A stretch of 64,000 nt of DNA from Clostridiaceae bacterium Marseille-Q4143 (GTDB lineage Bacteria > Bacillota > Clostridia > Lachnospirales > Lachnospiraceae). Below, in pieces: positions 26,769 through 35,865 of the stretch. Made by a program: the position numbers and the translations under genes. Positions within the stretch are counted from its first letter, which is position 1; each line of letters begins with the position of its first letter. The DNA lies in NCBI GenBank assembly GCA_018228645.1, contig CP073693.1, positions 2,738,416 to 2,802,415 on the forward strand. Direction: 5' to 3'. The notes beneath the pieces were generated by a model. That model did not search any database, was not told the DNA's origin, and saw only the letters and a list, made by a program, of their open reading frames with translations.

Positions 26769-28051
26769 ATTTAAATGAAATGTATCAGGAAATGGGCATC
26801 GATAATGATGTCTATACCTATGGACAGAAAATTGCAGAGGAATTAAAGGAACGTTTCGCAGCCATTGACGAGACAGCAGAATATAACCAGCTGAAGGTGC
26901 TGCATGCCATGCAGAAGAACCGCGTCAGCGATATTCATTTTGCAGCTACCAGTGGATATGGTTACAACGATCTCGGAAGAGACACACTGGAAGATGTTTA
27001 TGCAGATACGTTCCACGCGGAAGCCGGGCTGGTGCGTCCGCAGATCACCTGCGGTACTCACGCTCTGGCAGTGGCCCTGGCTGCCAACCTGCGTCCTGGT
27101 GATGAACTTCTGGCGGTTTCAGGAAAACCCTATGATACGTTGGAAGAAGTCATTGGAATACGTCCCAGTAACGGAAGTCTTGCAGAATACGGAATCACCT
27201 ATCAGCAGGTGGATTTGAAAGCAGACAGCAGTTTTGATCTGGATGGCATCCGCGCAGCCATCAACGAGAAAACGAAAATGGTACACATCCAGCGTTCCAA
27301 AGGTTATCAGACCAGAAAGACATTGTCTGTGACGGAGATCGGCGAGGTTATTGCATTTGTCAAATCCATCAAACCGGATGTAATCTGCATGGTAGACAAC
27401 TGTTATGGTGAGTTTGTGGAGCGGATCGAGCCGACCGATGTGGGTGCAGATCTGTGTGTTGGTTCCCTGATTAAAAATCCGGGCGGCGGACTGGCTCCCA
27501 TCGGTGGTTATATTGTAGGAAAAGAGGCATATGTAGAGAACTGTGCATACCGCCTGACTTCTCCGGGTCTTGGAAAAGAAGTAGGTGCGACCCTTGGCGT
27601 CATGCAGTCCTTCTATCAGGGATTTTTCCTGGCTCCGACGGTAACGGCCGGTGCACTGAAAGGTGCTATTTTTGCCGCTAATGTCTATGAAAAACTGGGA
27701 TTTGATGTACTGCCAAATGGTACCGAGAGCCGTCACGATATTATTCAGGCCATCACTTTTGGAAAACCGGAAGGTGTCATTGAATTTTGTAAGGGAATTC
27801 AGGCAGCAGCCCCGGTAGACAGTTATGTGGAACCGGAACCGTGGGCAATGCCGGGATATGACAGTGATGTCATCATGGCAGCAGGTGCTTTCGTGCAGGG
27901 CTCTTCCATTGAGCTTTCAGCAGACGGTCCTATCAAACCGCCTTATGCCGTTTATTTCCAGGGCGGGCTTACCTGGGAGCATGCCAAGTTCGGCATTCTT
28001 ATGTCTTTACAGAAACTGAAAAATGCAGGAATTGCAAAACTGGAAGCGTAA
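26765..28051 (+). CDS. Methionine gamma-lyase-like PLP enzyme (aluminium-resistance family)
   Basis: 428 residues, PLP-dependent fold-type I of the COG4100 group annotated as methionine gamma-lyase-related or aluminium resistance protein. Segments include FAATSGYGYNDLGRDTLE, the cofactor loop TCGTHALAVAL, VDNCYGEFVE and GSLIKNPGGGLAP with the expected Schiff-base Lys. The true reaction of this group is poorly defined. ATG 26765 overlaps the miaA stop. It commonly follows miaA in Clostridia and Bacilli. Confidence 0.88.
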   Translation: MNLNEMYQEMGIDNDVYTYGQKIAEELKERFAAIDETAEYNQLKVLHAMQKNRVSDIHFAATSGYGYNDLGRDTLEDVYADTFHAEAGLVRPQITCGTHALAVALAANLRPGDELLAVSGKPYDTLEEVIGIRPSNGSLAEYGITYQQVDLKADSSFDLDGIRAAINEKTKMVHIQRSKGYQTRKTLSVTEIGEVIAFVKSIKPDVICMVDNCYGEFVERIEPTDVGADLCVGSLIKNPGGGLAPIGGYIVGKEAYVENCAYRLTSPGLGKEVGATLGVMQSFYQGFFLAPTVTAGALKGAIFAANVYEKLGFDVLPNGTESRHDIIQAITFGKPEGVIEFCKGIQAAAPVDSYVEPEPWAMPGYDSDVIMAAGAFVQGSSIELSADGPIKPPYAVYFQGGLTWEHAKFGILMSLQKLKNAGIAKLEA

Positions 28052-28057
28052 AACCAT

Positions 28058-28798
28058 ATGAAATGTAAATACTGCGGCGCCAATCTGCAGCTGACGGATG
28101 CGGTCTGCCCTTATTGTGGGAAGCCGAATCCGCGGGCAGAACGCTATGCAAAAGACAAACAATATTATGAGCAGGATTATGCGGAAACCAGCCAGAAGGT
28201 AAAAAGAGTCTGGAAACTGTCCTACGACTGGATGACCAGAGGTATCACACTTGTGGTACTTGGTGTACTGGTTTTTGGCCTTTTATTTGTCACGTTTCTT
28301 GCGGATGACCATTCTTATTATAAGAAGCAGGATGCAGCTGTGGCCGACTTTACTTTGGTATCTGAGCAGATGGACCAGTATCTGGCGGCTGGAAAATATG
28401 AGCAGTATTTTGCGTACTGCAAATCCTACAATCTGACTGGCTGGACCGCTGGACCGTTTCTGCCCTGGCAGCCCCAGACCAAATGTATTGAAATCGAACG
28501 CTTTATCAAAGAGCATCTAAACGGTTATCTGGCGGCAGACAGTATTTATGAGCAGAATGATCATCTGGAGACCATCGGCGGGCTGCTTCCGGAATTTTAT
28601 GATACGGACTCCCTCTGTGCAGTGGCAAAAGATGTGATTGACTGTGAAAAAACGGAAACGGATCTTCGAAATATCCAGAAAGACCTGGAACTGTCCCTGA
28701 AAGTATGCTTTGGACTGACAGACGAGGAATTAGCAGAGTTGCCAACCATGACAGATGAAGAGGTTCTGCTTTTGCTGGAGGAAAAACATGAACGGTAA
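28058..28798 (+). CDS. Zinc-ribbon membrane protein of unknown function
   Basis: 246 residues. N-terminal zinc ribbon CKYCGANLQ / CPYCGKPNP (two CxxC), a linker, one hydrophobic helix at ~68-90 (GITLVVLGVLVFGLLFVTFL), then a ~150-residue helical extracellular or cytoplasmic domain. The region after the helix (MDQYLAAGKYEQYFAYCKSY) recurs in the protein at 28951, so the two are probably diverged paralogues. Last residues overlap the next gene. No function assigned. Confidence 0.75.
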   Translation: MKCKYCGANLQLTDAVCPYCGKPNPRAERYAKDKQYYEQDYAETSQKVKRVWKLSYDWMTRGITLVVLGVLVFGLLFVTFLADDHSYYKKQDAAVADFTLVSEQMDQYLAAGKYEQYFAYCKSYNLTGWTAGPFLPWQPQTKCIEIERFIKEHLNGYLAADSIYEQNDHLETIGGLLPEFYDTDSLCAVAKDVIDCEKTETDLRNIQKDLELSLKVCFGLTDEELAELPTMTDEEVLLLLEEKHER

Positions 28799-28961
28799 GA
28801 GACAGCGCTCATTTGGAAACGCATGGATGCATATGGTGCGGCTGGTGGCAGTCACGATGGTAGTCGTACTGTTGGCGGCATTTCTTATATTTCAGTACAG
28901 TAATTATGAGGAGCAGAAAAACAACCAACAGTTAAAGGAAAGTATTCTCAATGAGCAATAA
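28788..28961 (+). CDS. Small single-pass membrane protein
   Basis: 57 residues: a basic N-terminus (MNGKRQRSFGNAWMH), one hydrophobic segment (VAVTMVVVLLAAFLIF) and a polar Gln/Asn-rich tail. ATG 28788 follows GGAGGAAAAAC and overlaps the previous gene's end by 11 bases; the next gene starts inside its last codons. This tight packing argues it is real. Function unknown. Confidence 0.65.
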   Translation: MNGKRQRSFGNAWMHMVRLVAVTMVVVLLAAFLIFQYSNYEEQKNNQQLKESILNEQ

Positions 28962-29625
28962 TACAAAGCAGCATGACAAAGACATGCGGAAATTTCAAAA
29001 AGAATACGAGAAAACCAAAGCGGACGTCTGGAAGAAAACCCGGCATTTTGAACTGCGTTCCCATAAAAGAGCGGTGCTGGGAGTTCTGGTGTTTATTGTA
29101 CTGTTGGGCATGTTTTTAGCAGCAGAGGTCAGTTCCGGGTACGTGGAGAAATTTTCCAGAAGATGGAAGGCGGGCAGAAATTACGAGAAAACCTGCAGCC
29201 AGATGGAAACTTATCTGGACGAAGGGGCTTACGGAGATTTGTTTGAGTACGGGGAATATTACCATCTGACGGACAGCGAATCCGGAAAGTTTGCATCCTG
29301 GTATCCCATTCTGTGGTGTGCCTGGCGTTATGATGTGACGGAGAAAGCAGCGAAAGATCTGGCCCAAAATATGGAGATTTCTCTTGATAGGATATATGAT
29401 GGAAATATTACATATTTTGCAGATACACTGGCGGCGTTCTATCGGGAAACCTATGAAGATGCAGAGAATGCAGAAAACCCGGAAGTTTTTGAAACCATGC
29501 GGCAGCGGATGGCGGAAGTACTGAAAGAGATGCTTCCCCTGACAGACGAAGAGATTTCTGAACTGGACGGCATGACTTCTGCAAGAATCAGCAAACTGTT
29601 GAGAGAGAGGTATGGGCTGGAATGA
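28951..29625 (+). CDS. Membrane protein, paralogue-like to the zinc-ribbon protein upstream
   Basis: 224 residues: charged N-terminus, hydrophobic helix at ~42-60 (AVLGVLVFIVLLGMFLAAEV), then a helical domain with METYLDEGAYGDLFEYGEYYHLTD. That stretch parallels the post-helix region of the protein at 28058, but the zinc ribbon is missing. The end (LPLTDEEISELDGMT) also parallels LTDEELAELPTMT there. ATG 28951 lies inside the preceding small gene, and its stop overlaps the next start as ATGA. Function unknown. Confidence 0.7.
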   Translation: MSNNTKQHDKDMRKFQKEYEKTKADVWKKTRHFELRSHKRAVLGVLVFIVLLGMFLAAEVSSGYVEKFSRRWKAGRNYEKTCSQMETYLDEGAYGDLFEYGEYYHLTDSESGKFASWYPILWCAWRYDVTEKAAKDLAQNMEISLDRIYDGNITYFADTLAAFYRETYEDAENAENPEVFETMRQRMAEVLKEMLPLTDEEISELDGMTSARISKLLRERYGLE

Positions 29626-30038
29626 AAGAAAGCATGAGAAAGCCGGTTCTGTTTTTTATGGACCTTATGGTTGTATTTCTGGCGGTGATTCTGACTATTG
29701 AGCTCATTGCCATTGCAGGGTTTACCTTTCCGTTTATGGAAACCGGTCACAAAACATCCGCATTTTTAAGACGGATGAAGGATCAGGAATACCAAAAATG
29801 TGTAGAATATTATTATGAAAATGAAGCCAATGGCGTCGAGCCGGATGAGGAACTGAAAGAGTGCTATGGCGTGGCAAAATACTACGAAGCTGCCTGGCAG
29901 AGAATGCGGTATCTGGCATCCGGGGAACAGGTGCTTGCAAAAGAGGCAGAAGCCGGAATGGAAGCTGCAGCAGAAGAAATGGGAGAGCTGCAGCCATTGC
30001 GGGAACGGATTGATGAGATTCTGAAGCAGGGGAGATAA
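29622..30038 (+). CDS. Small membrane protein of the same cluster
   Basis: 138 residues: an N-terminal hydrophobic helix (FFMDLMVVFLAVILTIELIAIAGF) and a helical polar domain with MKDQEYQKCVEYYYENE, which looks like a shorter relative of the repeat-like region in its two neighbours. Translationally coupled to the upstream gene. Function unknown. Confidence 0.65.
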   Translation: MKESMRKPVLFFMDLMVVFLAVILTIELIAIAGFTFPFMETGHKTSAFLRRMKDQEYQKCVEYYYENEANGVEPDEELKECYGVAKYYEAAWQRMRYLASGEQVLAKEAEAGMEAAAEEMGELQPLRERIDEILKQGR

Positions 30039-30041
30039 GTA

Positions 30042-31268
30042 GTGAAGAAAGTATTGATTATCGGAGGTGGTGCTTCCGGCCTGATGGCAGCCATTGCGGC
30101 AGCAGAGCAGGGCGCGAAGGTGACGCTTCTGGAAAAGAATAAGCAGACCGGGAAAAAACTGCTGGTGACAGGAAACGGCCGATGTAATTTTACTAATAAA
30201 GATCAGAAACTGGAACATTACCGGAGTGAGGCACCGGAATTTGTCAGAGAAGCGTTGTTGCAATTTTCCATGGGCGATACGGTGCGTTTCTTTGAAAAAC
30301 TCGGAATTCGGGTAAAAGACAGAAACGGGTATCTTTATCCGGCCAGTGGACAGGCTGCTTCTATTGCGGAAGTGCTGCGGCTGGAAGCACTGCGGCAGGG
30401 TGTGAAACTGGCTTGCAATACAGAGGTGCTGGAAGTTCATAAGAAGGATGGACAGTTTCAGGTAGTGACAGAAGGATGGACCTATGAGGGAGATGCATTG
30501 ATTCTTGCCTGTGGTTCCAAAGCAGCACCGGAGACGGGCACAGTGGGAGACGGATATCGTTTTGCGGAAAGTTTCGGCCACTCTGTTGTAACACCGCTTC
30601 CTGCTTTGACAGGAATCTGCGCGTCAGAGAAAGACTGCGGAAAACTGACCGGGGTACGCACCGATGCAAAAGCGACACTTACCGTGGAACCAGAACATGC
30701 TGCATATGAAGAAGAGGGAGAGATTCAGTTTGCTGCCTATGGGCTGTCCGGAATCCCTGTATTTCAGCTGAGCCGATATGCAGCACGTGCACTGGAACAT
30801 GGCGGCAGCTGTCAGGTGACATTGGATCTTTGCCCGGAGCATACAGCAGAGGAACTGGAAGAAATCTTAAAAGACAAGGCAGAATTTATCGGAGAACGGT
30901 CGGGCACGGATGTGCTGCTTGGCATGTTCCCGGAAAAATTATCAGATGTGATTTTGAAACGGGCCGGTATTTCCATGAAGAAGAAAAGCCGGGAGTGGAA
31001 AGAAGCGGACTGGAACCATCTGATTGGTCAGATCAAAAAATATACCTTCCATATTACCAGATGCCGCGGTTATGAGCAGGCGCAGGTGTGTACAGGCGGA
31101 GTGCCGCTTGCAGAGTTGAAGAACTGTTCCATGGAATCGGCAAAAGTACCGGGACTTTACCTGTGTGGCGAACTTCTGGACGTGGATGGAGCCTGCGGCG
31201 GTTACAATCTTCAGTGGGCGTGGACCAGCGGTTATCTTGCAGGAAATGCTGCAGGAAGTGAGGAGTAG
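30042..31268 (+). CDS. HI0933-family FAD-dependent oxidoreductase
   Basis: 408 residues. FAD dinucleotide-binding start VLIIGGGASGLMAAIAAAEQG, then the family mark GNGRCNFTN near residue 50. The C-terminal end DVDGACGGYNLQWAWTSG closes the flavin site. Members include BaiN, implicated in bile-acid dehydroxylation, but most are housekeeping flavoproteins of unknown substrate and no bai genes are near. GTG 30042 is the start. It is tightly linked to the next flavoprotein, which begins three bases later. Confidence 0.9.
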   Translation: MKKVLIIGGGASGLMAAIAAAEQGAKVTLLEKNKQTGKKLLVTGNGRCNFTNKDQKLEHYRSEAPEFVREALLQFSMGDTVRFFEKLGIRVKDRNGYLYPASGQAASIAEVLRLEALRQGVKLACNTEVLEVHKKDGQFQVVTEGWTYEGDALILACGSKAAPETGTVGDGYRFAESFGHSVVTPLPALTGICASEKDCGKLTGVRTDAKATLTVEPEHAAYEEEGEIQFAAYGLSGIPVFQLSRYAARALEHGGSCQVTLDLCPEHTAEELEEILKDKAEFIGERSGTDVLLGMFPEKLSDVILKRAGISMKKKSREWKEADWNHLIGQIKKYTFHITRCRGYEQAQVCTGGVPLAELKNCSMESAKVPGLYLCGELLDVDGACGGYNLQWAWTSGYLAGNAAGSEE

Positions 31269-31271
31269 CAG

Positions 31272-32885
31272 ATGCTTAGAATTCAACAGCTGAAGCTTCC
31301 GGTGATACATACGCCGGAGGATTTAAAAGCGAAAATGATAAAGATATTGCGGATTCGGCCGGAAGACCTGATTCGTTATGAGATCATACGGAAATCTCTG
31401 GATGCCAGGGGCGGTGAGTTAAAGTACGTCTATCTGGTGGATGTGGAAGTGAAAAGAGAGCTATCTGTGCTCAAACACTGTCCGAAGCAGGTGAGCAAAG
31501 CGGTAAGAACCTGGTATCAGTTTCCTGCTCACGGAGAAAATCCGCTTAACCGACGTCCATTGATTATTGGAGCTGGACCAGCGGGATTGTTCTGCGGACT
31601 GATGCTGGCAAGAAATGGATATGCCCCCATTATTCTGGAACGGGGCGAACGGGCGGAAGATCGTGCAAGAACGGTGGAGACTTTCTGGCTTACCGGGAAA
31701 TTGAATCCCACCTCTAACGTACAGTTTGGAGAAGGCGGTGCCGGAACTTTTTCTGATGGAAAGCTCAATACGATGGTTAAAGATCCGGTTGGAAGAAACC
31801 GGAAGGTGCTGGAACTTTTTGTGGAAGCAGGTGCACCGGAAGAAATTTTATATGAAAATAAACCCCATCTGGGAACAGATCAGCTTATTGGGATTGTAAC
31901 CCGGATGCGAAAAGAGATAGAAGATTTAGGAGGAGAAGTGAGGTTTGGCTGCCGGGTCACCGATCTTCTGACAGATCGCGGAAAGATCCGGGGCGTGTCT
32001 TATGAGCAGCGCCAGACAGCCGATAGGGTGGAAGAACAGGAATTGCGGACTGACGTGGTGGTGCTTGCCATTGGCCACAGTGCAAGAGATACGTTCTCCA
32101 TGCTAAAGGAAAAGGGCATACCTATGCAGGCAAAATCTTTTGCGGTGGGCGTCCGCATGGAACATCCTCAGCATATGATCAATGAAAGCCAATATGGAAA
32201 AGACTATCCGGCAATATTGCCTGCAGCTGCTTACAAAGTGACGCGGCAGACCGGAGGGGGAAGAGGTGTCTATTCTTTCTGTATGTGTCCGGGGGGATGG
32301 GTGGTCAACGCTTCTTCCGAAGAAGGACACCTGGCAGTAAATGGTATGAGCTATCAGGCAAGAGACAGCCGGAATGCCAACAGTGCCATGATTGTTACGG
32401 TGACACCGGACGATTTTCCGGGGACAGATGTGCTGGCTGGTGTGGAATTTCAGCGAAAGCTGGAAAAGGCAGCTTATGGATTATGTGACGGTAAGGTGCC
32501 GGTTCAGTTATTTGGAGATTTTTGCAGGAATGTGCCAAGTACCATGCTTGGGGAGGTAGAACCCTGCATCAAGGGACAATATGAACTGTCCAATGTACGG
32601 ACGATTTTTCCGCAGGAGTTATCATCGGCACTGAAAGAAGGAATCAAAGGATGCGAAGCTCTGATCCATGGATTTTCCAGATCAGATGCGGTGTTATCCG
32701 GTGTGGAGAGCCGGACTTCTTCTCCGGTTCGCATTATAAGAAATACAGAGTTTGAAAGCGAATTATCAGGACTTTATCCATGCGGAGAAGGTGCCGGTTA
32801 TGCAGGAGGTATCACCTCCGCCGCTATGGATGGACTAAAGATTGCAGAAGCAATTGCAAAAAAATATGTGCCGTGTTATGATTAA
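31272..32885 (+). CDS. NAD(FAD)-utilizing dehydrogenase, COG2509 type
   Basis: 537 residues. An ~85-residue N-terminal alpha-beta domain precedes the FAD motif PLIIGAGPAGLFCGLMLARNG. SNVQFGEGGAGTFSDGKLNT is the family's strongest signature, and CGEGAGYAGGITSAAMDG near the C-terminus completes the flavin site. Substrate is not known for the family. Pairs with the HI0933-type flavoprotein upstream. Confidence 0.88.
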   Translation: MLRIQQLKLPVIHTPEDLKAKMIKILRIRPEDLIRYEIIRKSLDARGGELKYVYLVDVEVKRELSVLKHCPKQVSKAVRTWYQFPAHGENPLNRRPLIIGAGPAGLFCGLMLARNGYAPIILERGERAEDRARTVETFWLTGKLNPTSNVQFGEGGAGTFSDGKLNTMVKDPVGRNRKVLELFVEAGAPEEILYENKPHLGTDQLIGIVTRMRKEIEDLGGEVRFGCRVTDLLTDRGKIRGVSYEQRQTADRVEEQELRTDVVVLAIGHSARDTFSMLKEKGIPMQAKSFAVGVRMEHPQHMINESQYGKDYPAILPAAAYKVTRQTGGGRGVYSFCMCPGGWVVNASSEEGHLAVNGMSYQARDSRNANSAMIVTVTPDDFPGTDVLAGVEFQRKLEKAAYGLCDGKVPVQLFGDFCRNVPSTMLGEVEPCIKGQYELSNVRTIFPQELSSALKEGIKGCEALIHGFSRSDAVLSGVESRTSSPVRIIRNTEFESELSGLYPCGEGAGYAGGITSAAMDGLKIAEAIAKKYVPCYD

Positions 32886-32914
32886 CTGAATCGGTATTTG
32901 GAGGTAGTATACAT

Positions 32915-33169
32915 ATGAGAGGTGCGAAAAATGGCTGGACACTGCTTTTGCTTGTACTGGCAGGAGTGGTACTGGGAGGCTTTATTGGAAGTCTGGCAGC
33001 CAATGTTTCCGGTCTTAGCTGGCTGAATTACGGACAAGCCTTCGGACTTGAAAACCCGCTGGTACTGTCACTTGGACTGGTTGTGCTGACCTTTGGACTG
33101 ACCATTAAGATTACCATTGCCAGCATCATTGGAATAGTTCTGGCAATTCTGATTTACCGCTGGATATAA
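32915..33169 (+). CDS. DUF4321 small membrane protein
   Basis: 84 residues with two hydrophobic segments (LLLLVLAGVVLGGFIGSLA and a C-terminal pair around LSLGLVVLTFGLTIKI). The pattern, including GLxxxxxFGLTIKI, fits the DUF4321 family, which in Clostridia is found just before radC-mreB. GGAGGTAG precedes ATG 32915. Role unknown, possibly linked to envelope growth by position only. Confidence 0.8.
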   Translation: MRGAKNGWTLLLLVLAGVVLGGFIGSLAANVSGLSWLNYGQAFGLENPLVLSLGLVVLTFGLTIKITIASIIGIVLAILIYRWI

Positions 33170-33233
33170 GGACATACTAACAAGGTAACCTTCGGGGTGT
33201 CTGGAGAGAGACAAACTTAACGGAGGTATTACC

Positions 33234-33923
33234 ATGAATGAAAATTTCAGCAGTCTGCCGCAGGAAGACAGACCTTATGAACGGTGCATCCGTCATGGAG
33301 TGCAGTCATTGTCAAACAGGGATCTTCTGGCGGTGATTTTAAGAACCGGTGCAAAAGGAAGAAATGTGCTGGAACTGGCCGGAGATCTCTTAAAGCTGGT
33401 TCCGGAGAGAGAAGGCTTTACGGGAATTCGAAGACTGAGTCTTGATGAACTTTCCAAAGTAAAAGGCATCGGAAAAGTGAAGGCCGTTCAGCTGAAATGC
33501 CTTCTTGAAATTGCCAGAAGAATGGCGAGAGAGGAAGCCGGAGAAGGCACTCATTTTACATCGCCCTCAGCGGTGGCAAATTATTATATGGAAGATCTGC
33601 GGCATGAGGAGCAGGAAGTACTGTTGCTTCTCATGCTCAATCAACGGGGCAGACTGATCAAAGAACGTTATATGTTTAAAGGGACAGTGAATGCATCGGT
33701 AATTTCACCGCGGGAAATCTTTGTGGAGGCACTTGCTGCGCGGGCAGTGCAGATTATACTGCTTCACAATCACCCCAGCGGCGATGCAAGCCCAAGCCAG
33801 GAGGATCTGAATGTAACCAGACGCATAAAAGAAGCAGGACAGCTTCTTGGGATTGCTCTGACAGACCATATTATTATCGGAGAACATGCTTATGTGAGTC
33901 TCCGGGAGGAACACTACCTATAA
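33234..33923 (+). CDS. radC: RadC-family JAB/MPN protein
   Basis: 229 residues. N-terminal helix-hairpin-helix-like part (LSNRDLLAVILRTG; LSKVKGIGKVKAVQLK) followed by the JAMM metalloprotease-like motif HNHPSGDASPSQED with the His, His, Ser and Asp ligands intact. Named for repair, but its biochemical role is unresolved. It lies directly upstream of mreB, the conserved Firmicutes order. ATG 33234 follows GGAGGTATTACC. Confidence 0.92.
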   Translation: MNENFSSLPQEDRPYERCIRHGVQSLSNRDLLAVILRTGAKGRNVLELAGDLLKLVPEREGFTGIRRLSLDELSKVKGIGKVKAVQLKCLLEIARRMAREEAGEGTHFTSPSAVANYYMEDLRHEEQEVLLLLMLNQRGRLIKERYMFKGTVNASVISPREIFVEALAARAVQIILLHNHPSGDASPSQEDLNVTRRIKEAGQLLGIALTDHIIIGEHAYVSLREEHYL

Positions 33924-33947
33924 CTTAGAAGAAAGAAGGAATATACC

Positions 33948-34955
33948 ATGAATAATCATTGTTTTGGCTGCGATTTTGGTTCTTACCATCTGAAAATTTA
34001 TCATAAAGAACAGGACAGCTGTCTGATGCAGCACAATATGGTGGCAGTACAGGACAAAAAAGAGATGCTCGCATATGGAGATGAGGCATATGCCATGTAT
34101 GAAAAGGCTCCGGCCAATATTCAGGTGTCCAGCCCAATGTCCTATGGAAATCTTGCAAGTATCAGCAATATGCAGACGTTCCTGAAACGTTTTCTGGAGA
34201 GTTCCACAAAAGGACAGTTGAAGGGAGCAGAGTATTTCGTTGCACTTCCGACGGATATGCAGGAGCGTATTTTTACAACCCTGATTCAGGATTCCAGTAT
34301 GAAGCCGAAGACTGTTTATCTGGTAGACAAACCGGTAGCAGCAGGTCTTGGACTTGGAATCAATGTAAAAGAAGCACAGGGTGTGTTAATCGTAGATATC
34401 GGTGCAGAAACAACAGAGATTTCCGTCCTTTCCCTGGGTGGAATCGTTATCAGCCGCCTGATCCAGACAGGAGGACGCTCTATTGATGATGCAATTCAGA
34501 GTGCAATCCGTAAAGAACATAACTTCTTCATTGGAAGCAAGACAGCAGAATCTATCAAGAAAAAACTGGCCTATGCTATCAATCCAGAAGAGGCGACGAT
34601 GAAGATTTGTGGGCGCAACATGGTAGTGGGACTTCCGCAGATGCTGGAAATTTCCGCGTCCTTCGTATATGATGCAATCAAAGAGCAGCTGGGCGTGATC
34701 GTTGATGCTGTTAAAACCATTCTGGAGAGAACACCACCGGAGTTGGGCGTGGATATTATCCAGAACGGTATCTATTTGACCGGCGGTTCTGCAAGAATCC
34801 GTAAGATGGATGAGCTCCTTCAGGAAAAATCCGGTATCCGTGTGACTGTTGATCCAGAACCGGAACTGAGCGTGGTTAAAGGACTTTCCCGCGTAATCAA
34901 TGAGCGTGATTTCCGTTCCCTCGCTTTTGTAACCAAGGAGCAGAAATATGAATAA
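33948..34955 (+). CDS. mreB: Rod-shape protein MreB (divergent)
   Basis: 335-residue actin-fold ATPase. Phosphate-1 loop CDFGSYHLKIY is less canonical than in MreB of Bacillus. Phosphate-2 motif VDIGAETTEISVLSLGGIV and adenosine motif YLTGGSARIRKMDELL are clear. Filaments guide peptidoglycan synthesis along the cell cylinder. It is first of the mreBCD set with mreC 18 bases downstream. The divergent N-terminus may reflect a clostridial MreB subtype; the ATP site appears intact. Confidence 0.9.
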   Translation: MNNHCFGCDFGSYHLKIYHKEQDSCLMQHNMVAVQDKKEMLAYGDEAYAMYEKAPANIQVSSPMSYGNLASISNMQTFLKRFLESSTKGQLKGAEYFVALPTDMQERIFTTLIQDSSMKPKTVYLVDKPVAAGLGLGINVKEAQGVLIVDIGAETTEISVLSLGGIVISRLIQTGGRSIDDAIQSAIRKEHNFFIGSKTAESIKKKLAYAINPEEATMKICGRNMVVGLPQMLEISASFVYDAIKEQLGVIVDAVKTILERTPPELGVDIIQNGIYLTGGSARIRKMDELLQEKSGIRVTVDPEPELSVVKGLSRVINERDFRSLAFVTKEQKYE

Positions 34956-34973
34956 AGACTGGAGCCGGAGACG

Positions 34974-35849
34974 ATGAGAAGAAAAAACCGTACGACGATT
35001 CCAAGTAAATATATTTTGTTTGCAGTCACGGTTCTATGTATCGGAACCATGTCTCTATCCTTCCTGACTAACTTTGACGGAGGCCCGCTGAATGTGGTCT
35101 CCGGATATGTGCTGATTCCTGTTCAGAAGGGAATGAATGCGGTTGGCGGATGGGCCAGAGATAAGGCTGATAATCTGGAGGACCTGAAAAAAGTTCGCAG
35201 TGAAAATCAGGCACTGCAGGAACAGGTGGCTGAACTGACTCTTGAAAATAATGCACTGTTGCAGGAACGTTATGAGCTGGAGGAGCTGAAAAATCTCTAC
35301 CAGCTGGATAAGGATTATTCCAGCCTGAACAAGATTGCAGCCAATGTTATCGGGAAGGATTCTGGAAACTGGTTTCATATGTTTATCATAGACAAAGGAA
35401 CGGATGATGGAATTCAGGTAGACATGAATGTAATTGCAGGCGGAGGTTTGGTTGGTATTGTGACAAAAGTCGGACCTGACTGGGCACAGGTACGTTCCAT
35501 CATTGATGATATGAGTAATGTCAGTGCCATGATTCTGAAAAACTCAGATCTCTGTTACGTGAGAGGAGATCTGCAGATGATTACCGAGGGAACGTTGCAG
35601 CTTAATCAGCTTCGCGATGAAGATGACGAAGTAGTACAGGGTGACAAAGTTGTCACTTCCTATGCCAGTGCAAAGTATCATGAAGGTATCCTGATTGGAT
35701 ATGTCAATGAACTTTCCACGGATGCAAACAATCTGACTAAATCAGGAAGTCTGACTCCGGCAGTGGATTTTGAGCACCTGAGCACAGTACTGGTCATTAC
35801 GGATTTAAAACAGCAGGTAAATACAGATGACCTGAATTCCGCAGAATAG
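34974..35849 (+). CDS. mreC: Rod-shape protein MreC
   Basis: 291 residues. Short basic cytoplasmic start, one membrane helix (YILFAVTVLCIGTMSLSF), a coiled coil at ~60-110 (ENQALQEQVAELTLENNALLQE) and the extracellular beta-barrel domain with VIGKDSGNWFHMFIIDKGTDDGI and GGGLVGIV, typical of MreC. It bridges MreB/MreD to PBP2 in the elongasome. ATG 34974 follows GGAGCCGGAG. Confidence 0.93.
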   Translation: MRRKNRTTIPSKYILFAVTVLCIGTMSLSFLTNFDGGPLNVVSGYVLIPVQKGMNAVGGWARDKADNLEDLKKVRSENQALQEQVAELTLENNALLQERYELEELKNLYQLDKDYSSLNKIAANVIGKDSGNWFHMFIIDKGTDDGIQVDMNVIAGGGLVGIVTKVGPDWAQVRSIIDDMSNVSAMILKNSDLCYVRGDLQMITEGTLQLNQLRDEDDEVVQGDKVVTSYASAKYHEGILIGYVNELSTDANNLTKSGSLTPAVDFEHLSTVLVITDLKQQVNTDDLNSAE

Positions 35850-35865
35850 CAGGGAGGAAACTGAC

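Noticed and set aside
30042-31268. HI0933 flavoprotein as BaiN, and the BASS carrier as a bile-acid importer
   Set aside because: No other bai genes are present, the two genes are 14 kb apart, and both families are mostly housekeeping. The T-box points to amino-acid metabolism instead.
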